From: Saprospiraceae bacterium
GTDB lineage: Bacteria; Bacteroidota; Bacteroidia; Chitinophagales; Saprospiraceae
Reading direction: 5' to 3'
Assembly (NCBI GenBank): GCA_041392805.1
Contig: JAWKLJ010000002.1
Location: 2,185,001-2,249,000, forward strand
Length of the DNA: 64,000 bases
A program made the position numbers and the translations under genes. Below, in pieces: positions 27,054 through 36,202 of the stretch. The stretch's first letter is position 1, and every line of letters begins with the position of its first letter. Below the pieces are notes generated by a model. That model was not told the DNA's origin and made no database searches. It saw nothing but the letters and a program-made list of their open reading frames with translations.

Positions 27054-27320
27054 TTAACTTTTTACAAAGTTCGTCTCGCCGTAGCCCTTAGAAGTGATTC
27101 TGGAAGTTGCAATTCCTTTAGAAGCAATATAGACTTTGGCTGAATTGGCCCGGCCTTGAGAAAGGGTCAAGTTATAACTTGCTTTACCCTTGCTATCCGT
27201 ATGAGCGGATAGTTCTACATTGGCTTTAGGGTTATCATTCAAAAATTGAACCAGCTTATCTAGGTCTGGTATAATACCATTAATATCCTTTAAAAATGTG
27301 TTTTTGAGAAATCGGAACAC
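27054..27320 (-). pseudogene. Fragment of an OmpA C-terminal (peptidoglycan-binding) domain
   Basis: The 88-residue frame contains PDLDKLVQFLNDNPKANVEL, then SAHTDSKGKASYNLTLSQ and RANSAKVYIASKGI, the core of the OmpA_C domain. The domain normally starts further upstream and continues past KGYGETNFV; here it ends with KS and lacks both the N-terminal strand and the C-terminal helix. It stops 4 bp before the serine hydrolase start. It is best seen as a remnant of a larger outer-membrane protein gene. Confidence 0.7.
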
Positions 27321-27368
27321 ACAAAAATTGTCAGAGAAGGTTTAATTGCACGAACTATTGAACCCTTA

Positions 27369-29138
27369 TTATTTATGAACGAGGTTAAGCGTGAACGCCT
27401 TTACGGCATCCACTTTGTTTAAATAATCATCGATGCTTTGGGTAACATAATGATCGGGTAAAATCCCCGTTTCATCTGGAAGCGATGTGGCGTTAGATTC
27501 AGCTGTATTGTTGGCTACATAATACACCAACTTGGTGTGTGAAAGTCTACATACGGCTTGTCCTGCCGAACAAAATTGATTTGACCCTAGCTCTTCGCCA
27601 ATAATGGTTCCCAGGTTCAATACTTTAACCAATGACATAAAATGGCCCGTAGTAGAATTTCCCAGTCCATCTATCAGATAATAGCATTTCCCTTTGTATC
27701 CGTTTTCAAAAGGGATTTGTATTTCTTCGTTTTCACTTTTTTCTTCTTTTCCTTCAAATTGGAAGTTGGCATAATAGTTGAAAGGTTCATCAATTAAATA
27801 CTTCAGCAAATGAATACTAGATTCAGCAGACCCTCCGCCATTAAAGCGAAGGTCTATGATTAGGTTTTCAACACCTTTCTCGTTTATTTCTTTAAAACTT
27901 TGATCAATGAAGGTCTTAAAAACCGAGAGATTATTCCAAGGGTAATAATTGAACGAAGAAATGGTCATTATGGCGGTTTTATTATTGCCCAAAAATTCAA
28001 GGCATAAGTTGTCACCACAATACTTTATAGAAGGATCATTGACAGGGTCATTATAGCTTTCCGCTTTGTTTAATACAATGGGATGATCCACTCCTTTGAC
28101 AACGATTTCATAGGTGGCTGGAAATCCTAGCGCAAAGGGGATCAGGCCTGTGGACCAGGTATTGAAAAAATGTTTTTTGGTCGTTTCAATATATCCTTGA
28201 GAAGAAATGTGTTTGTAAATATCCTTGATAAGGCTCGCAACATCGATCCCATTGATGCTCAATATTTCGTCTTTTATCGCTACTTTAGATTGATTGTTTA
28301 GCGGATCAACAACAAATAATTGATCGTTGACCCAACGTGTTTGCAGCGGGAATCTTAATGATAACGGTAACATGTCATTTTCAGGATAAAAACTGCCCAT
28401 GGAAGAATGTGAACAATTCACACTGGCAATGATTTCACTGCAATGCCAGGCGAATTCGCCGTAGGTTGTATTGGCTGTGATCAGGGCTTTTTTCTCTTCG
28501 ATGATTTTCCAGAAGTCCGCTTTAGAAATAAACTTGAGTGCGTTAGGGTGAATTTCCGTCAATTTCTTACCTAATTGCTCCAAATCTTCTTTGTATGCTG
28601 CAGGTGTAAAAACTTTAGCAAACTTTTCGGCAGGTGTTAATGGCTTTATTTCGGGATGTTTGATGCGCTCAATTTGGTCTTCCGCATTGAAGTTTTCGGG
28701 ATTAAGCGCCAATGATTTTTCATAGTTGAGCAAGGCTAATTCCTTATTGTCATCCGCCAGGTATCCCTCTGCTAAGCTGTCATAGGGATTAGAAGAATTG
28801 GGAAATTCGGAGACGATTAACTTAAAAATGGCTATGGCCTCTGGTATTTGATTGTTCCATAGGAAACCGTAGCCGTACATGGTCAGTTCATCTTCGTTTT
28901 TAAAATTATACTCATTGGGACTATCCTTTTTTAGCTGATGGTAAAGCGCAATACGCTCCTCAATCGTCAGCTGATCATTTTCTTTAAGTTTTTGTACAAT
29001 GGATGATTTTCCGGTTTTGACAACCCGCTCTTTTACATTATCGGCTGCGGCAAGGGGTTTCTTATCAAGCCCGCAACCGATGAACCAACTGCAACTAAAA
29101 ACGATCAAACAAACTGCATTTACCCGAATTTTAGACAT
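27369..29138 (-). CDS. S41-family peptidase lipoprotein with N-terminal TPR region
   Basis: The 589-residue protein has an SPII signal (IVFSCSWFIGC, Cys22). A TPR-like region at about 85-165 contains SSNPYDSLAEGYLADDNKEL. The tail-specific protease domain covers about 180-580, with a PDZ-like part (VAIKDEILSINGIDV), the NLIIDLRFNGGGSAESS block near 440, and the catalytic Ser in GLGNSTTGHFMSLV near 500. S41 proteases act in the periplasm on substrate C-termini. The TPR module resembles that at the C-terminus of the neighbouring serine hydrolase, suggesting a shared module. Confidence 0.83.
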   Translation of the reverse strand: MSKIRVNAVCLIVFSCSWFIGCGLDKKPLAAADNVKERVVKTGKSSIVQKLKENDQLTIEERIALYHQLKKDSPNEYNFKNEDELTMYGYGFLWNNQIPEAIAIFKLIVSEFPNSSNPYDSLAEGYLADDNKELALLNYEKSLALNPENFNAEDQIERIKHPEIKPLTPAEKFAKVFTPAAYKEDLEQLGKKLTEIHPNALKFISKADFWKIIEEKKALITANTTYGEFAWHCSEIIASVNCSHSSMGSFYPENDMLPLSLRFPLQTRWVNDQLFVVDPLNNQSKVAIKDEILSINGIDVASLIKDIYKHISSQGYIETTKKHFFNTWSTGLIPFALGFPATYEIVVKGVDHPIVLNKAESYNDPVNDPSIKYCGDNLCLEFLGNNKTAIMTISSFNYYPWNNLSVFKTFIDQSFKEINEKGVENLIIDLRFNGGGSAESSIHLLKYLIDEPFNYYANFQFEGKEEKSENEEIQIPFENGYKGKCYYLIDGLGNSTTGHFMSLVKVLNLGTIIGEELGSNQFCSAGQAVCRLSHTKLVYYVANNTAESNATSLPDETGILPDHYVTQSIDDYLNKVDAVKAFTLNLVHK

Positions 29139-29218
29139 ATTATTTTTTTATTCAAAGGTAAACTGGAATGTTTCGATGAGGTGTTATCTATTGTAAAATA
29201 ATGTTATGGAATTGTAAA

Positions 29219-29399
29219 TTGGACTTTTGACGCTTTTGGTAATCCTCTGTTTTCCAGGCTAGAAGTGAGAAGTTGGAAGTCGGAAGTCGGAAAATTGCGC
29301 CCCTGAGCCTTTCCGAGTTCCCATTTCCACCTTCCGCCTTTTTAACTGCCGGAGGCAGTCCGATTTCCGCCTTCAAAACAGCGAATGTCAAAAGTCCAG
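29219..29399. mobile_element. MITE A, copy 1 (about 180 bp)
   Basis: TGGACTTTTGAC at the left end is inverted as GTCAAAAGTCCA at the right. A second copy lies at 46852-47029 with the same internal blocks (GTTTTCCAGGCTAGAAG, GGAAGTCGGAAG, CTTCAAAACAGCGAATG). Copy 1 is flanked by TTGTAAA on both sides (29212-29218 and 29400-29406), a likely 7-bp target duplication. It has no coding capacity. Confidence 0.8.
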
Positions 29400-29659
29400 T
29401 TGTAAAAGATGATTAAATTTATTAATGTGAGGTTTGCGATGAAGGTGTCCGCCATTAGCAGATTCGGCGTTAAAAAACAGTCTGAAACGAAGAGCCCGCA
29501 CAAAAAACTGTTTGAGCTTCGAAGCAACCAGACTCAGCTGTAAATAATTGACAATCAACAATGTTTAAGTGATCACCCAAACCCAATGGCGAGTTTCTCG
29601 TACCTTTAAAAAGATGAGAAAAGTATGAGCAAAAAAGTGAAAATAATTATCTTATAGAA

Positions 29660-29805
29660 TGTAGGAGTGGATAAAGACTGAGAGTTTTTTGGATTAAATT
29701 CCTTACAAAATGGTAGTCCCCGCTCCTAGATCTATCCTCTCAAGAAAGGACAGTTCATTAGGCCTTGAGCCTGCGTTACGATGATTTTCTGCCAGGGATA
29801 GATCC
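29660..29805 (+). ncRNA. IS110 bridge RNA with target- and donor-binding loops
   Basis: Two stem-loops precede the transposase. Stem-loop 1: GGAGTGG (29664-29670) pairs with CCGCTCC (29720-29726), and GACT (29676-29679) with AGTC (29715-29718). Its internal loop holds GAGTTT (29682-29687), identical to the left target flank, and ACAAAATG (29705-29712), the complement of the right junction CATTTTGT (30891-30898). Stem-loop 2: GATCTATCC (29729-29737) pairs with GGATAGATC (29796-29804), AGAAA with TTTCT, and AGGC with GCCT as the apical hairpin. Its loop holds ACAGTTCATT (29750-29759), identical to the right IS end (30885-30894), and TACGATGA (29777-29784), the complement of TCATCGTA formed when the two IS ends are joined. 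All four guides expected of a bridge RNA are therefore present. Confidence 0.82.
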
Positions 29806-29830
29806 ATTATTTCACTTTTAAGCTCACACC

Positions 29831-30855
29831 ATGTTAAAAAAAACAATTTACGGAGTAGATGTCAGTAAAGCCAAACTTGATTACAGTTATTTTAAAAATC
29901 ATTGGATTGATACTGTACTTGGGAACACCCTGGCTGAAATTGAAGCCTGGGTATGCACCCTAAATCCGAAAGTGGATTATATCGTACTGGAACATACCGG
30001 TACTTACAGCAACAAATTGATCGAGGTACTATCAAAATATGATTTTACTTTTTCAGTAGTCAATCCTCGTAGAAGTAATAATTATATGAATGCCATTGGC
30101 ATGATTAGCAAGAATGATCAATCTTGCGCCAGAGCATTAGCCCATATGGGACAAGTGATGGACTTACCTGTTTATCAATCCAAAAGAGGTATTTTAAAAG
30201 AACGATGGACTTACCTGTTTATCAATCCAAAAGAGGTATTTTAAAAGAACGAAAACAACTTCTAATGGTCTTGAATGCCTTGGGTAAACAAAGGCAAATG
30301 CTTCGTAATCAATTACATGCACTCGATCAATATTTGTTTACAATAGCTGTAGCCCGTCAAGCTTTGCAACAAACCCTTGATACCATTGAGCTTCAAATTC
30401 AACAGTTAGAAAAAGAACTAAGTGAAATCAGAGATGAAGAATATAAGCAAGTTTTTGAATTAATAACTTCCGTCATTGGAATTGGTCCTAAAACGGCTGA
30501 TTTATTAATCACCGAAACCAATGGTTTTAAAGATTTTGATTGCCATAAAAAACTACTAAAGTTTATTGGGGTAATACCTTATCAGCACGACTCGGGCAGC
30601 TCTGTCAGAATAAGAGGAAGAATAACTAAACATGGTACATCTCGGATTAGGGGAAGTTTATACATGGGAGCTAACAGCGCTATAAAACATAATCAGGTTT
30701 GCAAAACTCTTTACCAAAGACTCAGGGCTAATGGAAAACCTCATAAAAAAGTGATGGTGGCGGTTATGCACAAACTATTACGGCAAGCTTTCGCGGTCGT
30801 CAAATCAGGTATTCCTTTTGACAACCAATATCACGAAAAAAATCAAAAAGCATAA
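29831..30855 (+). pseudogene. IS110-family transposase, frameshifted by a 47-bp duplication
   Basis: The first frame carries the DEDD RuvC-like domain (YGVDVSKAKLDYS, VLEHTGTYSNKL, NPRRSNNYMNAIGMISKND). The second carries the Transposase_20 domain (ITSVIGIGPKTADLLI, FIGVIPYQHDSGSSVRIRGR, with the catalytic Ser region). Both contain the peptide MDLPVYQSKRGILKER because 30158-30204 is repeated exactly at 30205-30251. Removing one copy restores a 325-residue enzyme. As it stands the gene is inactive unless rare slippage occurs. Confidence 0.9.
30158..30251. repeat. Exact 47-bp tandem duplication in the transposase gene
   Basis: Two identical 47-bp units starting ATGGACTTACCTG abut at 30204/30205. 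The length is not divisible by three, so the frame is broken. The lack of any difference between the units suggests a recent event. Confidence 0.95.
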
Positions 30856-31186
30856 AAATATCACTCTTTTGCTTGCTTTTTAACACAGTTCATTTTGTGC
30901 AACGTAGTGGAAGACTGTTTTAGCCGACTTCGTCTGCCGAAGGCGACTCCGTCGTCCGAAGGCCGAAGATGCGTCAGGCGGCGGTTTGGGCTCCACCTTT
31001 TCCCGCGAAAAGGTGGAAAAGCAAACTTTACAGCCAAGCATCCTGGTAAAACCCTGTAACCCTAGCCTATAAAAAGACCACAAGTACGCAAACCTGACGT
31101 TTTATTAATGTTTTAGCCGAGCTCCGGTTTATTACTTTATTTTTTACACAGAGTACTTATCAGCCGAGAACGATCAGCGAAACCAG

Positions 31187-31250
31187 GAGGACATCGGCGC
31201 CTTCCTACCGGGCAGGTTTTTACCATAGCCGTCAGGTAGACGCCGACATT
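31187..31250. other. GC-rich imperfect inverted repeat downstream of azoR
   Basis: ATCGGCGCCTTCCT and the inverse of AGGTAGACGCCGACAT form a long hairpin with few mismatches just after the azoreductase stop (minus strand). It could act as a terminator without a clear T-run or be the remnant of a repeat element. Confidence 0.4.
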
Positions 31251-31259
31251 AGAGGGGAA

Positions 31260-31901
31260 TTACGCCTCAGCCGTAATTTTCAGTTTACCAACCATTTCTC
31301 GGGCTTCCTGCTTGGCTTTTTCCAAAGCAGCCTGGGTCAGACCGGGAGCCATGTCCATGGGTTGAGCATGGACGAAATGGATGTCCTCAATTCCTGCCAG
31401 TCCGAAAATGGCCCGTAAATAGGGCTCTTGAAAATCCAACTGATGCATTGGGCTCCCCAGGCTATAATCGCTCCCGCGTGAAGTAATGCAAACCATTTGT
31501 TCATACTTCGCAAAACCTTCAGGTCCATTCGCGGTAAAGCTAAAGAGGATACCTGCCTGCATGATAACATCGATGTAGTGTTTGAGCATGTAGGGGATGC
31601 TGAAGTTCCACATAGGGGCAGTAATAAGGAAAAGATCGTAAGAAATGAAATTTTCTGCTAAGTCAGATACCTTTTTCCAGGATGCCAGGGTCTGTTCATC
31701 CAGCTCTCCTCCCACCATCTTAAGGTATTTGGCTTTGACGGTAGAATCCAATACGGGGGGCAGCTCGGTGATGGAAAGATCGAGTGAATCAATCTTTACG
31801 TGAGGGTGTTTTTCATTCAGTGTCTGTAAGAATGCTTTAGATATACCAAGGGTATTTGATTGCTCACCACGAGTGGTAGCAATGATGTGTAATAACTTCA
31901 T
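31260..31901 (-). CDS. azoR: FMN-dependent NADH azoreductase / NAD(P)H quinone reductase
   Basis: The 213-residue protein has a flavodoxin-like fold: start MKLLHIIATTRGEQSNT (phosphate-binding loop), the FMN-contacting TAPMWNFSIPYMLKHYID segment near residue 95, and the ITSRGSDYS loop near 143. Length and motifs fit the AzoR group, cytoplasmic homodimers that reduce quinones and azo compounds with NADH. It is monocistronic. Confidence 0.87.
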   Translation of the reverse strand: MKLLHIIATTRGEQSNTLGISKAFLQTLNEKHPHVKIDSLDLSITELPPVLDSTVKAKYLKMVGGELDEQTLASWKKVSDLAENFISYDLFLITAPMWNFSIPYMLKHYIDVIMQAGILFSFTANGPEGFAKYEQMVCITSRGSDYSLGSPMHQLDFQEPYLRAIFGLAGIEDIHFVHAQPMDMAPGLTQAALEKAKQEAREMVGKLKITAEA

Positions 31902-32080
31902 TGTCAGTTAATTAGTAGAATTGTGATTATGGATGAGTTACATTGGATGATTAGCCAAATTGGCCTTTCAAACTAACTTGAAGCCCAAGGTAGACTATTT
32001 ATTGATAGCGTATATAGGGAGCATGTACATTTATTTTTATTGCGCTTTTTGAGGTTTAAAAAAGAGCAACCGACCAATGG

Positions 32081-32116
32081 CTGAAAACGGCAATTACCTA
32101 GCATTGCCGTTTTCAG
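32081..32116. terminator. Strong 14-bp hairpin between azoR and the VWA gene
   Basis: CTGAAAACGGCAAT (32081-32094) pairs exactly with ATTGCCGTTTTCAG (32103-32116). A T-run follows on the plus strand at 32124 and a weaker one on the minus strand. It probably ends the VWA-gene transcript that comes from the right. Confidence 0.65.
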
Positions 32117-32166
32117 TAGGCATTTTTTTTGTTCGCTTAGCGATGGGCGTAATTCATTTTTTTAAA

Positions 32167-33573
32167 TTAAAAGTTGACTATCTTTTCAACGGTCTCGCCT
32201 TGTTTTACCTCAATGGTAAAGGTCTGGGATTTTCCTGCCATTTCTTTTTTAACGGCTTTTATAACTACTTCATAAATTCCTGGATTAACCATAAATTCTT
32301 TGGGATTGCTGCTTGGAGAAGTATAACTCCTTCCGCCTGCAACACTTTTACCAGTGTTTTTTTCTTTAATATCTATCGTTGCATCTACTAAGACGCCGTT
32401 ACTTGTTACACCAATGCTGGCTTTACCCGTTTTAAAACTGTGGGAGATATCTATAGTTTTCCCTGATTCTACCACTACCTCTTTAAAGGTGTGAATGGTT
32501 TCAAGACCTCTCATTACAAGACCTTGAATTTCTACATCGTAAACGCCTGGATTAACTTCTATCAGTTTTGGTCTTCCGTAGGTTCTGCTACCACCAACTA
32601 CCTTCCCTGCTTTATTAATGACTTTGCTGGTGCAATCCCAACCTTCCTCATTATTAAGGGTGATGAGGTTGATTTTTCCAGCATCAAAAGAGATGGTTTG
32701 ATGGGCAATTTTATCATCAAATGCTTCTATATTCGACATAAAAATAGGTTCAACCCGACTATTTTCTAAGGCCATTGCTGTCAAATCATATTTACCTGCC
32801 GGAAGGGATAAGAACACGGTGTCTCCATAGGTTCTAATGGCATCAACTTCCTCTTGGGTACCCGCTTTAAAAGCCTTTACCAAGCCATCAATTGGCTTTC
32901 CGTTTTTGATCGTAAAAACAGTAAAGGTTCCTGGTGAATCATCAATTGTTTCGGCGGTCGCTTCCGTAAGCACATCGCCCAGACCTGAAGCATCAGCAGC
33001 ATCATAATAATTGCCACCTCCAGCATTCGCAGCGCATTTAAGTTGTTCGGTTTCTCCTTCCTTCAGGCCGAAGCCTACAATGTGCATTTTAAAATCAATG
33101 CCTTCTGCTTTTGCTGCCGTAACAACCTCACAAATATTGCCATCGCAAGATTCTATTCCATCGGTTACCAAAATAATGGTAGCCTTGGTTTTTGACGTTT
33201 TGAGTGAATTAATGGCTTGAATAGCGGAATAGGCCAAAGGTGTTTTTCCTAATGGATTGATGCCTTTGATGGCATCATTGATTTTGACTTTTGAATGGTT
33301 GTCGAGCGCTACTAGAAATTCAACATCCTGGCAGTCTCCTTTTGTACGATGCCCATAAGCGATAAGTCCTATGTTTTGATCGGCAGGCAGCTTGTTAATC
33401 GCTGTAGACAAGACCTCTGAGGCAATTTCTTTTTTTGTTTTGCCATCAAGTTGGCCCCACATGGAACCGCTCGCATCGTAGATAAATAGGATAGGGGATG
33501 GGGCTTTTTGTTCTTGTGCATTGGCTTGAAATAAAAACCCCAAAATAAACAGAATAAAAATTGATTTTTTCAT
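32167..33573 (-). CDS. Secreted von Willebrand factor A-domain protein
   Basis: Starting at the ATG at 33573 gives a signal peptide (MKKSIFILFILGFLFQANAQ) and 468 residues. The VWA domain spans about 25-215 with a complete MIDAS motif, DASGSM near residue 35, the Thr in GKTPL near 112, and TDGIESC near 137. The rest consists of repeated beta-domains with two related segments, GGSRTYGRPKLIEVNPGVYDV and the later GGRSYTSPSSNP ... VNPGIYEV, which look like a duplicated carboxypeptidase-regulatory-like domain. It is probably a metal-dependent adhesion or interaction protein in the cell envelope. Confidence 0.8.
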   Translation of the reverse strand: MKKSIFILFILGFLFQANAQEQKAPSPILFIYDASGSMWGQLDGKTKKEIASEVLSTAINKLPADQNIGLIAYGHRTKGDCQDVEFLVALDNHSKVKINDAIKGINPLGKTPLAYSAIQAINSLKTSKTKATIILVTDGIESCDGNICEVVTAAKAEGIDFKMHIVGFGLKEGETEQLKCAANAGGGNYYDAADASGLGDVLTEATAETIDDSPGTFTVFTIKNGKPIDGLVKAFKAGTQEEVDAIRTYGDTVFLSLPAGKYDLTAMALENSRVEPIFMSNIEAFDDKIAHQTISFDAGKINLITLNNEEGWDCTSKVINKAGKVVGGSRTYGRPKLIEVNPGVYDVEIQGLVMRGLETIHTFKEVVVESGKTIDISHSFKTGKASIGVTSNGVLVDATIDIKEKNTGKSVAGGRSYTSPSSNPKEFMVNPGIYEVVIKAVKKEMAGKSQTFTIEVKQGETVEKIVNF

Positions 33574-33627
33574 ATGGTATTTTTTTTGATTATACTTTTG
33601 ACCCATTGAACCCTAGTGCCGGCAGCA

Positions 33628-34029
33628 CTAGTATTTGTTTATTTTTCTCAATGCTTTATGCTTCTTGAACATTTTTCCTAATTCCCTATCCTTCTTTCTT
33701 TTCTGTTCCATACTTGATTCAAAATGAGCTTTCTCTTTTGCCATTTTCAGGTAATTTTCATACGCCCCTTGGTCAATTTCTCCATTTTCAATGGCTTCTA
33801 ATATGGCACATCCCTTTTCATGAATATGGGAACAATCATTGAATTTGCAATTTCCAGCTAATCGCACAATTTCATCAAAGGTTATTTCTAATCCTCTGGT
33901 CGTATCAGCGATCCCAACTTCTCTCATTCCAGGATTGTCAATTAGTATTCCACCATTATTCAAAATGATCAGCTCTCGATGACTGGTAATATGTTTTCCC
34001 CTATTTATACTTGAATTTATTTCGCCTTC
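33628..34029 (-). pseudogene. C-terminal remnant of ribosome GTPase RsgA
   Basis: The frame begins right after the stop of the upstream dehydrogenase gene and reads EGEINSSINRGKHITSHREL, then ILIDNPGMRE and the zinc-binding CKFNDCSHIHEKGCAI. These are the G2 and G3 motifs and the C-terminal Zn domain of RsgA. The OB-fold, G4, G5 and G1 (P-loop) parts are missing, as is any ATG before the conserved region (the first usable start is TTG at 33963). Fusion to the end of the neighbouring gene points to a deletion. Another intact rsgA must exist if the function is kept. Confidence 0.75.
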
Positions 34030-34803
34030 TTATTTTGCATGCATTCTATCCACCGGCTTGCTCAATTGCTTTAAAATAAAACCGGGAAAAAACCGGCTCA
34101 TGAATTTCAACTGATTAGCTTGTCCTGGGCATATTTCATATTTATCTTTTGCAAAACCCTTAAGGAAGTGTGCTACTAGGGTCTGAGCTTTCATCATAGC
34201 GGTGCCTTCCATGTCCTCTTCGCTGAAGGCTGCAAGTAACTCCGTTTCTGTTGCAGGAGGAGCTAATTCAAACACTTTCACCGTTGTATTTTTAAGCTGC
34301 GCCCTGAGGGACAGGGCATAAGAATGAACGGCTGCTTTGGCTGCACAATAGATGGGCGAAATGGGCAGCGGAACAAAAGCAAGGCCGGATGACACCATGA
34401 CAATTGCTGCGTTTTTATTTTTTTTCAGTAAGGGTAAAAAGGTATCATTCATCCAAATGGTACCCTTTACATTGATATCAAGTTCCTTCGTCAGTTCATT
34501 GGCTGACAAGTTGTGGTCCTGTAAATTTATAGTGAACATTACCCCTGCGTTATTAATCAAAACATTCAGGTCTGGAAAATCTTTTGAGACTTGTTCAAAT
34601 AATTTCTTAATAGAATCAGGATTACTCACGTCACTTTGGATGATATTAACCTCACCTAGTTCTCGCTTTGCTTTCTCCAATTTGTCCATGTTGCGACCAG
34701 TTATGATGACTTTATTTTTGGCCCCTAGAAATGCTTTTGCCATCTCAAAACCAATTCCACTTGAACCCCCTGTTATCAAGACTGTGTTTCCGTTTAGATG
34801 CAT
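34030..34803 (-). CDS. Short-chain dehydrogenase/reductase (DltE-like)
   Basis: The 257-residue protein has the classical SDR features: TGGSSGIGFEMAKAF (NAD(P)-binding, residues 11-25), NNAGVMF (about 86), catalytic Ser in VMVSSGLAFVPL (about 137), and YCAAKAAVHSYALSLR (YxxxK, about 152). The substrate cannot be inferred. The stop codon immediately abuts the in-frame rsgA remnant. Confidence 0.87.
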   Translation of the reverse strand: MHLNGNTVLITGGSSGIGFEMAKAFLGAKNKVIITGRNMDKLEKAKRELGEVNIIQSDVSNPDSIKKLFEQVSKDFPDLNVLINNAGVMFTINLQDHNLSANELTKELDINVKGTIWMNDTFLPLLKKNKNAAIVMVSSGLAFVPLPISPIYCAAKAAVHSYALSLRAQLKNTTVKVFELAPPATETELLAAFSEEDMEGTAMMKAQTLVAHFLKGFAKDKYEICPGQANQLKFMSRFFPGFILKQLSKPVDRMHAK

Positions 34804-34972
34804 GATCGTATGTTTTTAGTAGCTGGTATTTATAATCTGTTGGCTGTACGAAAGGTGAATCGAATAGGGATCACCACACTCAAAGATAAACAACCTTCTC
34901 TGATAATTTTTGTGGGTACGTAGAAATGAGTCCATCAAGCCCGTTTTTTTATTAATCATTGTTTGAACGTTC

Positions 34973-36202
34973 CTAAAACCGTGGGTTTACAAAATTATTA
35001 TACTTAGATCCAAAGCGATAATTTAGCCCAAAATAAGTAAAGTAGGTGAAATCAGTATCCAATTGTTTGATTTGTAGTAGAATATCTTCATCAGAAATAT
35101 CGGATTTGGCAATATTGATCCGGTCACTTACAAAAGAAGCATACCCCCCCAGGTCAACACTCAAGCCTTTAAAAATCTGCCATTCGATATTGGGATTGAT
35201 GTAAGCATTGAATAATTTAAGTTGATGTAAATATTGCTGAACACCCATTTCCAAAGAGACATTTCCCCATTTTTGCGTTTGGTTGAACTCAATGTCCAAA
35301 CCATGGCGCATTCGGGTTTCAGACAACCTGTCATATATGGTTGGTTCGGTGTAATCGTAATATTCTGGTCCTATGGAATAATTGAAACTAAATCGACGAG
35401 TACTCGCCTCATCATAGGGAAAGATGTTGTATTCTATAGCTGGCTTGAAAGCCGTAGAAATATCCGTATTCCCAAAAGTAGTGGAGCCTGTTCTGGACCT
35501 AAAACCGACAGACCAATTGGGGCCTATACTTTTGACATAAAGCAGTTGTACATTATAACTTTTCTTTACAAAAGATTCATCGCCGCCAGTTAATTTAAAA
35601 GTCGATTTTTCATAATTATAAAAGGTAGAAAAACTAAGCTTATGCTTATCGGTAATCCTGGAAGCGGAAAAGCGCCCAGTCAAATCAACACTGGAATAGG
35701 AAGCTTCGCCATCCATCCAACCATTGCCGCCGATGTTAAACACCCAATTGTTCCAGGGATCATTCAATACTGCATTTTCTGTTTCTTCTTGTTCAGCTGC
35801 TACGTCATAAGTAATTTGATCAATCAGTGGTGTTTGCACTAAAAATTGGAGTAAACCTTTTTTTAGTTCCTTCACAAATTGTTCACGCTCAATGGCATCG
35901 GTCGCATTGGGATCTGTGAAATATTTAATGGTATCCTTAATGGCTGAAAATTCCTTATTCCCAATAAAAGCCAACTGCACTTCCCGGCCTCCAGCGCCTG
36001 TTGCCTGGCGAGTTGCCAAAATATAAATAGCTGCCTCCTGGCGATTCTGCATATAATTGACAAACTGAATTTCTTGCTTGATGTAAATCCAGTCGCAATT
36101 CATCTGGCAATCTATAAAAATATCAGGGCGATCTTTTAGGTTTTGACCCAATAGCATGGTGTTTAGCAATAGGCTTAGAGCGAGAACAAGGCTAGCTTTC
36201 AT
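34973..36202 (-). CDS. Uncharacterised outer-membrane beta-barrel-like protein
   Basis: The 409-residue protein has a signal peptide (MKASLVLALSLLLNTMLLGQ). A short alpha/beta part follows (DRPDIFIDCQMNCDWIYIKQ, EREQFVKELKKGLLQFLVQT). From about residue 150 it is a run of amphipathic strands (SFSTFYNYEKSTFKL, VGFRSRTGSTTFGN, RFSFNYSIGPEYYDY) that ends in YFGLNYRFGSKYNNFVNPRF. This resembles Bacteroidota proteins with a small periplasmic domain fused to an outer-membrane barrel; the function is unknown. Confidence 0.65.
   Translation of the reverse strand: MKASLVLALSLLLNTMLLGQNLKDRPDIFIDCQMNCDWIYIKQEIQFVNYMQNRQEAAIYILATRQATGAGGREVQLAFIGNKEFSAIKDTIKYFTDPNATDAIEREQFVKELKKGLLQFLVQTPLIDQITYDVAAEQEETENAVLNDPWNNWVFNIGGNGWMDGEASYSSVDLTGRFSASRITDKHKLSFSTFYNYEKSTFKLTGGDESFVKKSYNVQLLYVKSIGPNWSVGFRSRTGSTTFGNTDISTAFKPAIEYNIFPYDEASTRRFSFNYSIGPEYYDYTEPTIYDRLSETRMRHGLDIEFNQTQKWGNVSLEMGVQQYLHQLKLFNAYINPNIEWQIFKGLSVDLGGYASFVSDRINIAKSDISDEDILLQIKQLDTDFTYFTYFGLNYRFGSKYNNFVNPRF

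Larger units (their letters stand above)
29599..30892 (+). mobile_element. IS110-family insertion sequence (about 1294 bp)
   Basis: Its boundaries are fixed to within one or two bases by comparison with the uninterrupted MITE B copy: GGCGAGTTTCT then TTTTGTGC are adjacent at 40409-40425 and separated here. It has no terminal inverted repeats and no clear target duplication, as expected for IS110. It carries a long left non-coding end (232 bp, with the bridge RNA), a DEDD transposase gene and a 37-bp right end. A 47-bp tandem duplication has broken the transposase frame. Confidence 0.88.
29425..31100. mobile_element. MITE B, copy 1, interrupted by an IS110-family element
   Basis: The ends ATGTGAGGTTT (29425) and AAACCTGACGT (to 31100) are inverted and flanked by TTTATTA duplications (29418-29424 and 31101-31107). 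The left part (29425-29598) and right part (30893-31100) together match the continuous copy at 40245-40585, except for about 40 extra bp near 30935 in the right half. Bases 29599-30892 are the inserted IS. A hairpin CCACCTTTT-CCCGCG-AAAAGGTGG is conserved in the right half of both copies. Confidence 0.85.

Noticed and set aside
29342..29527. Frame beginning MLRSSNSFLCGLF, similar to one at 39949-40347
   Set aside because: The similarity is due to MITE B DNA; the frames differ outside it and neither has a start context or domain.
29599..30892. Programmed frameshifting as the explanation for the two IS110 transposase frames
   Set aside because: The exact 47-bp duplication accounts for the break; removing one unit gives one continuous frame.
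30880..31083. 67-codon minus-strand frame in the right half of MITE B
   Set aside because: It lies wholly in the repeat element and is disrupted in the other copy.
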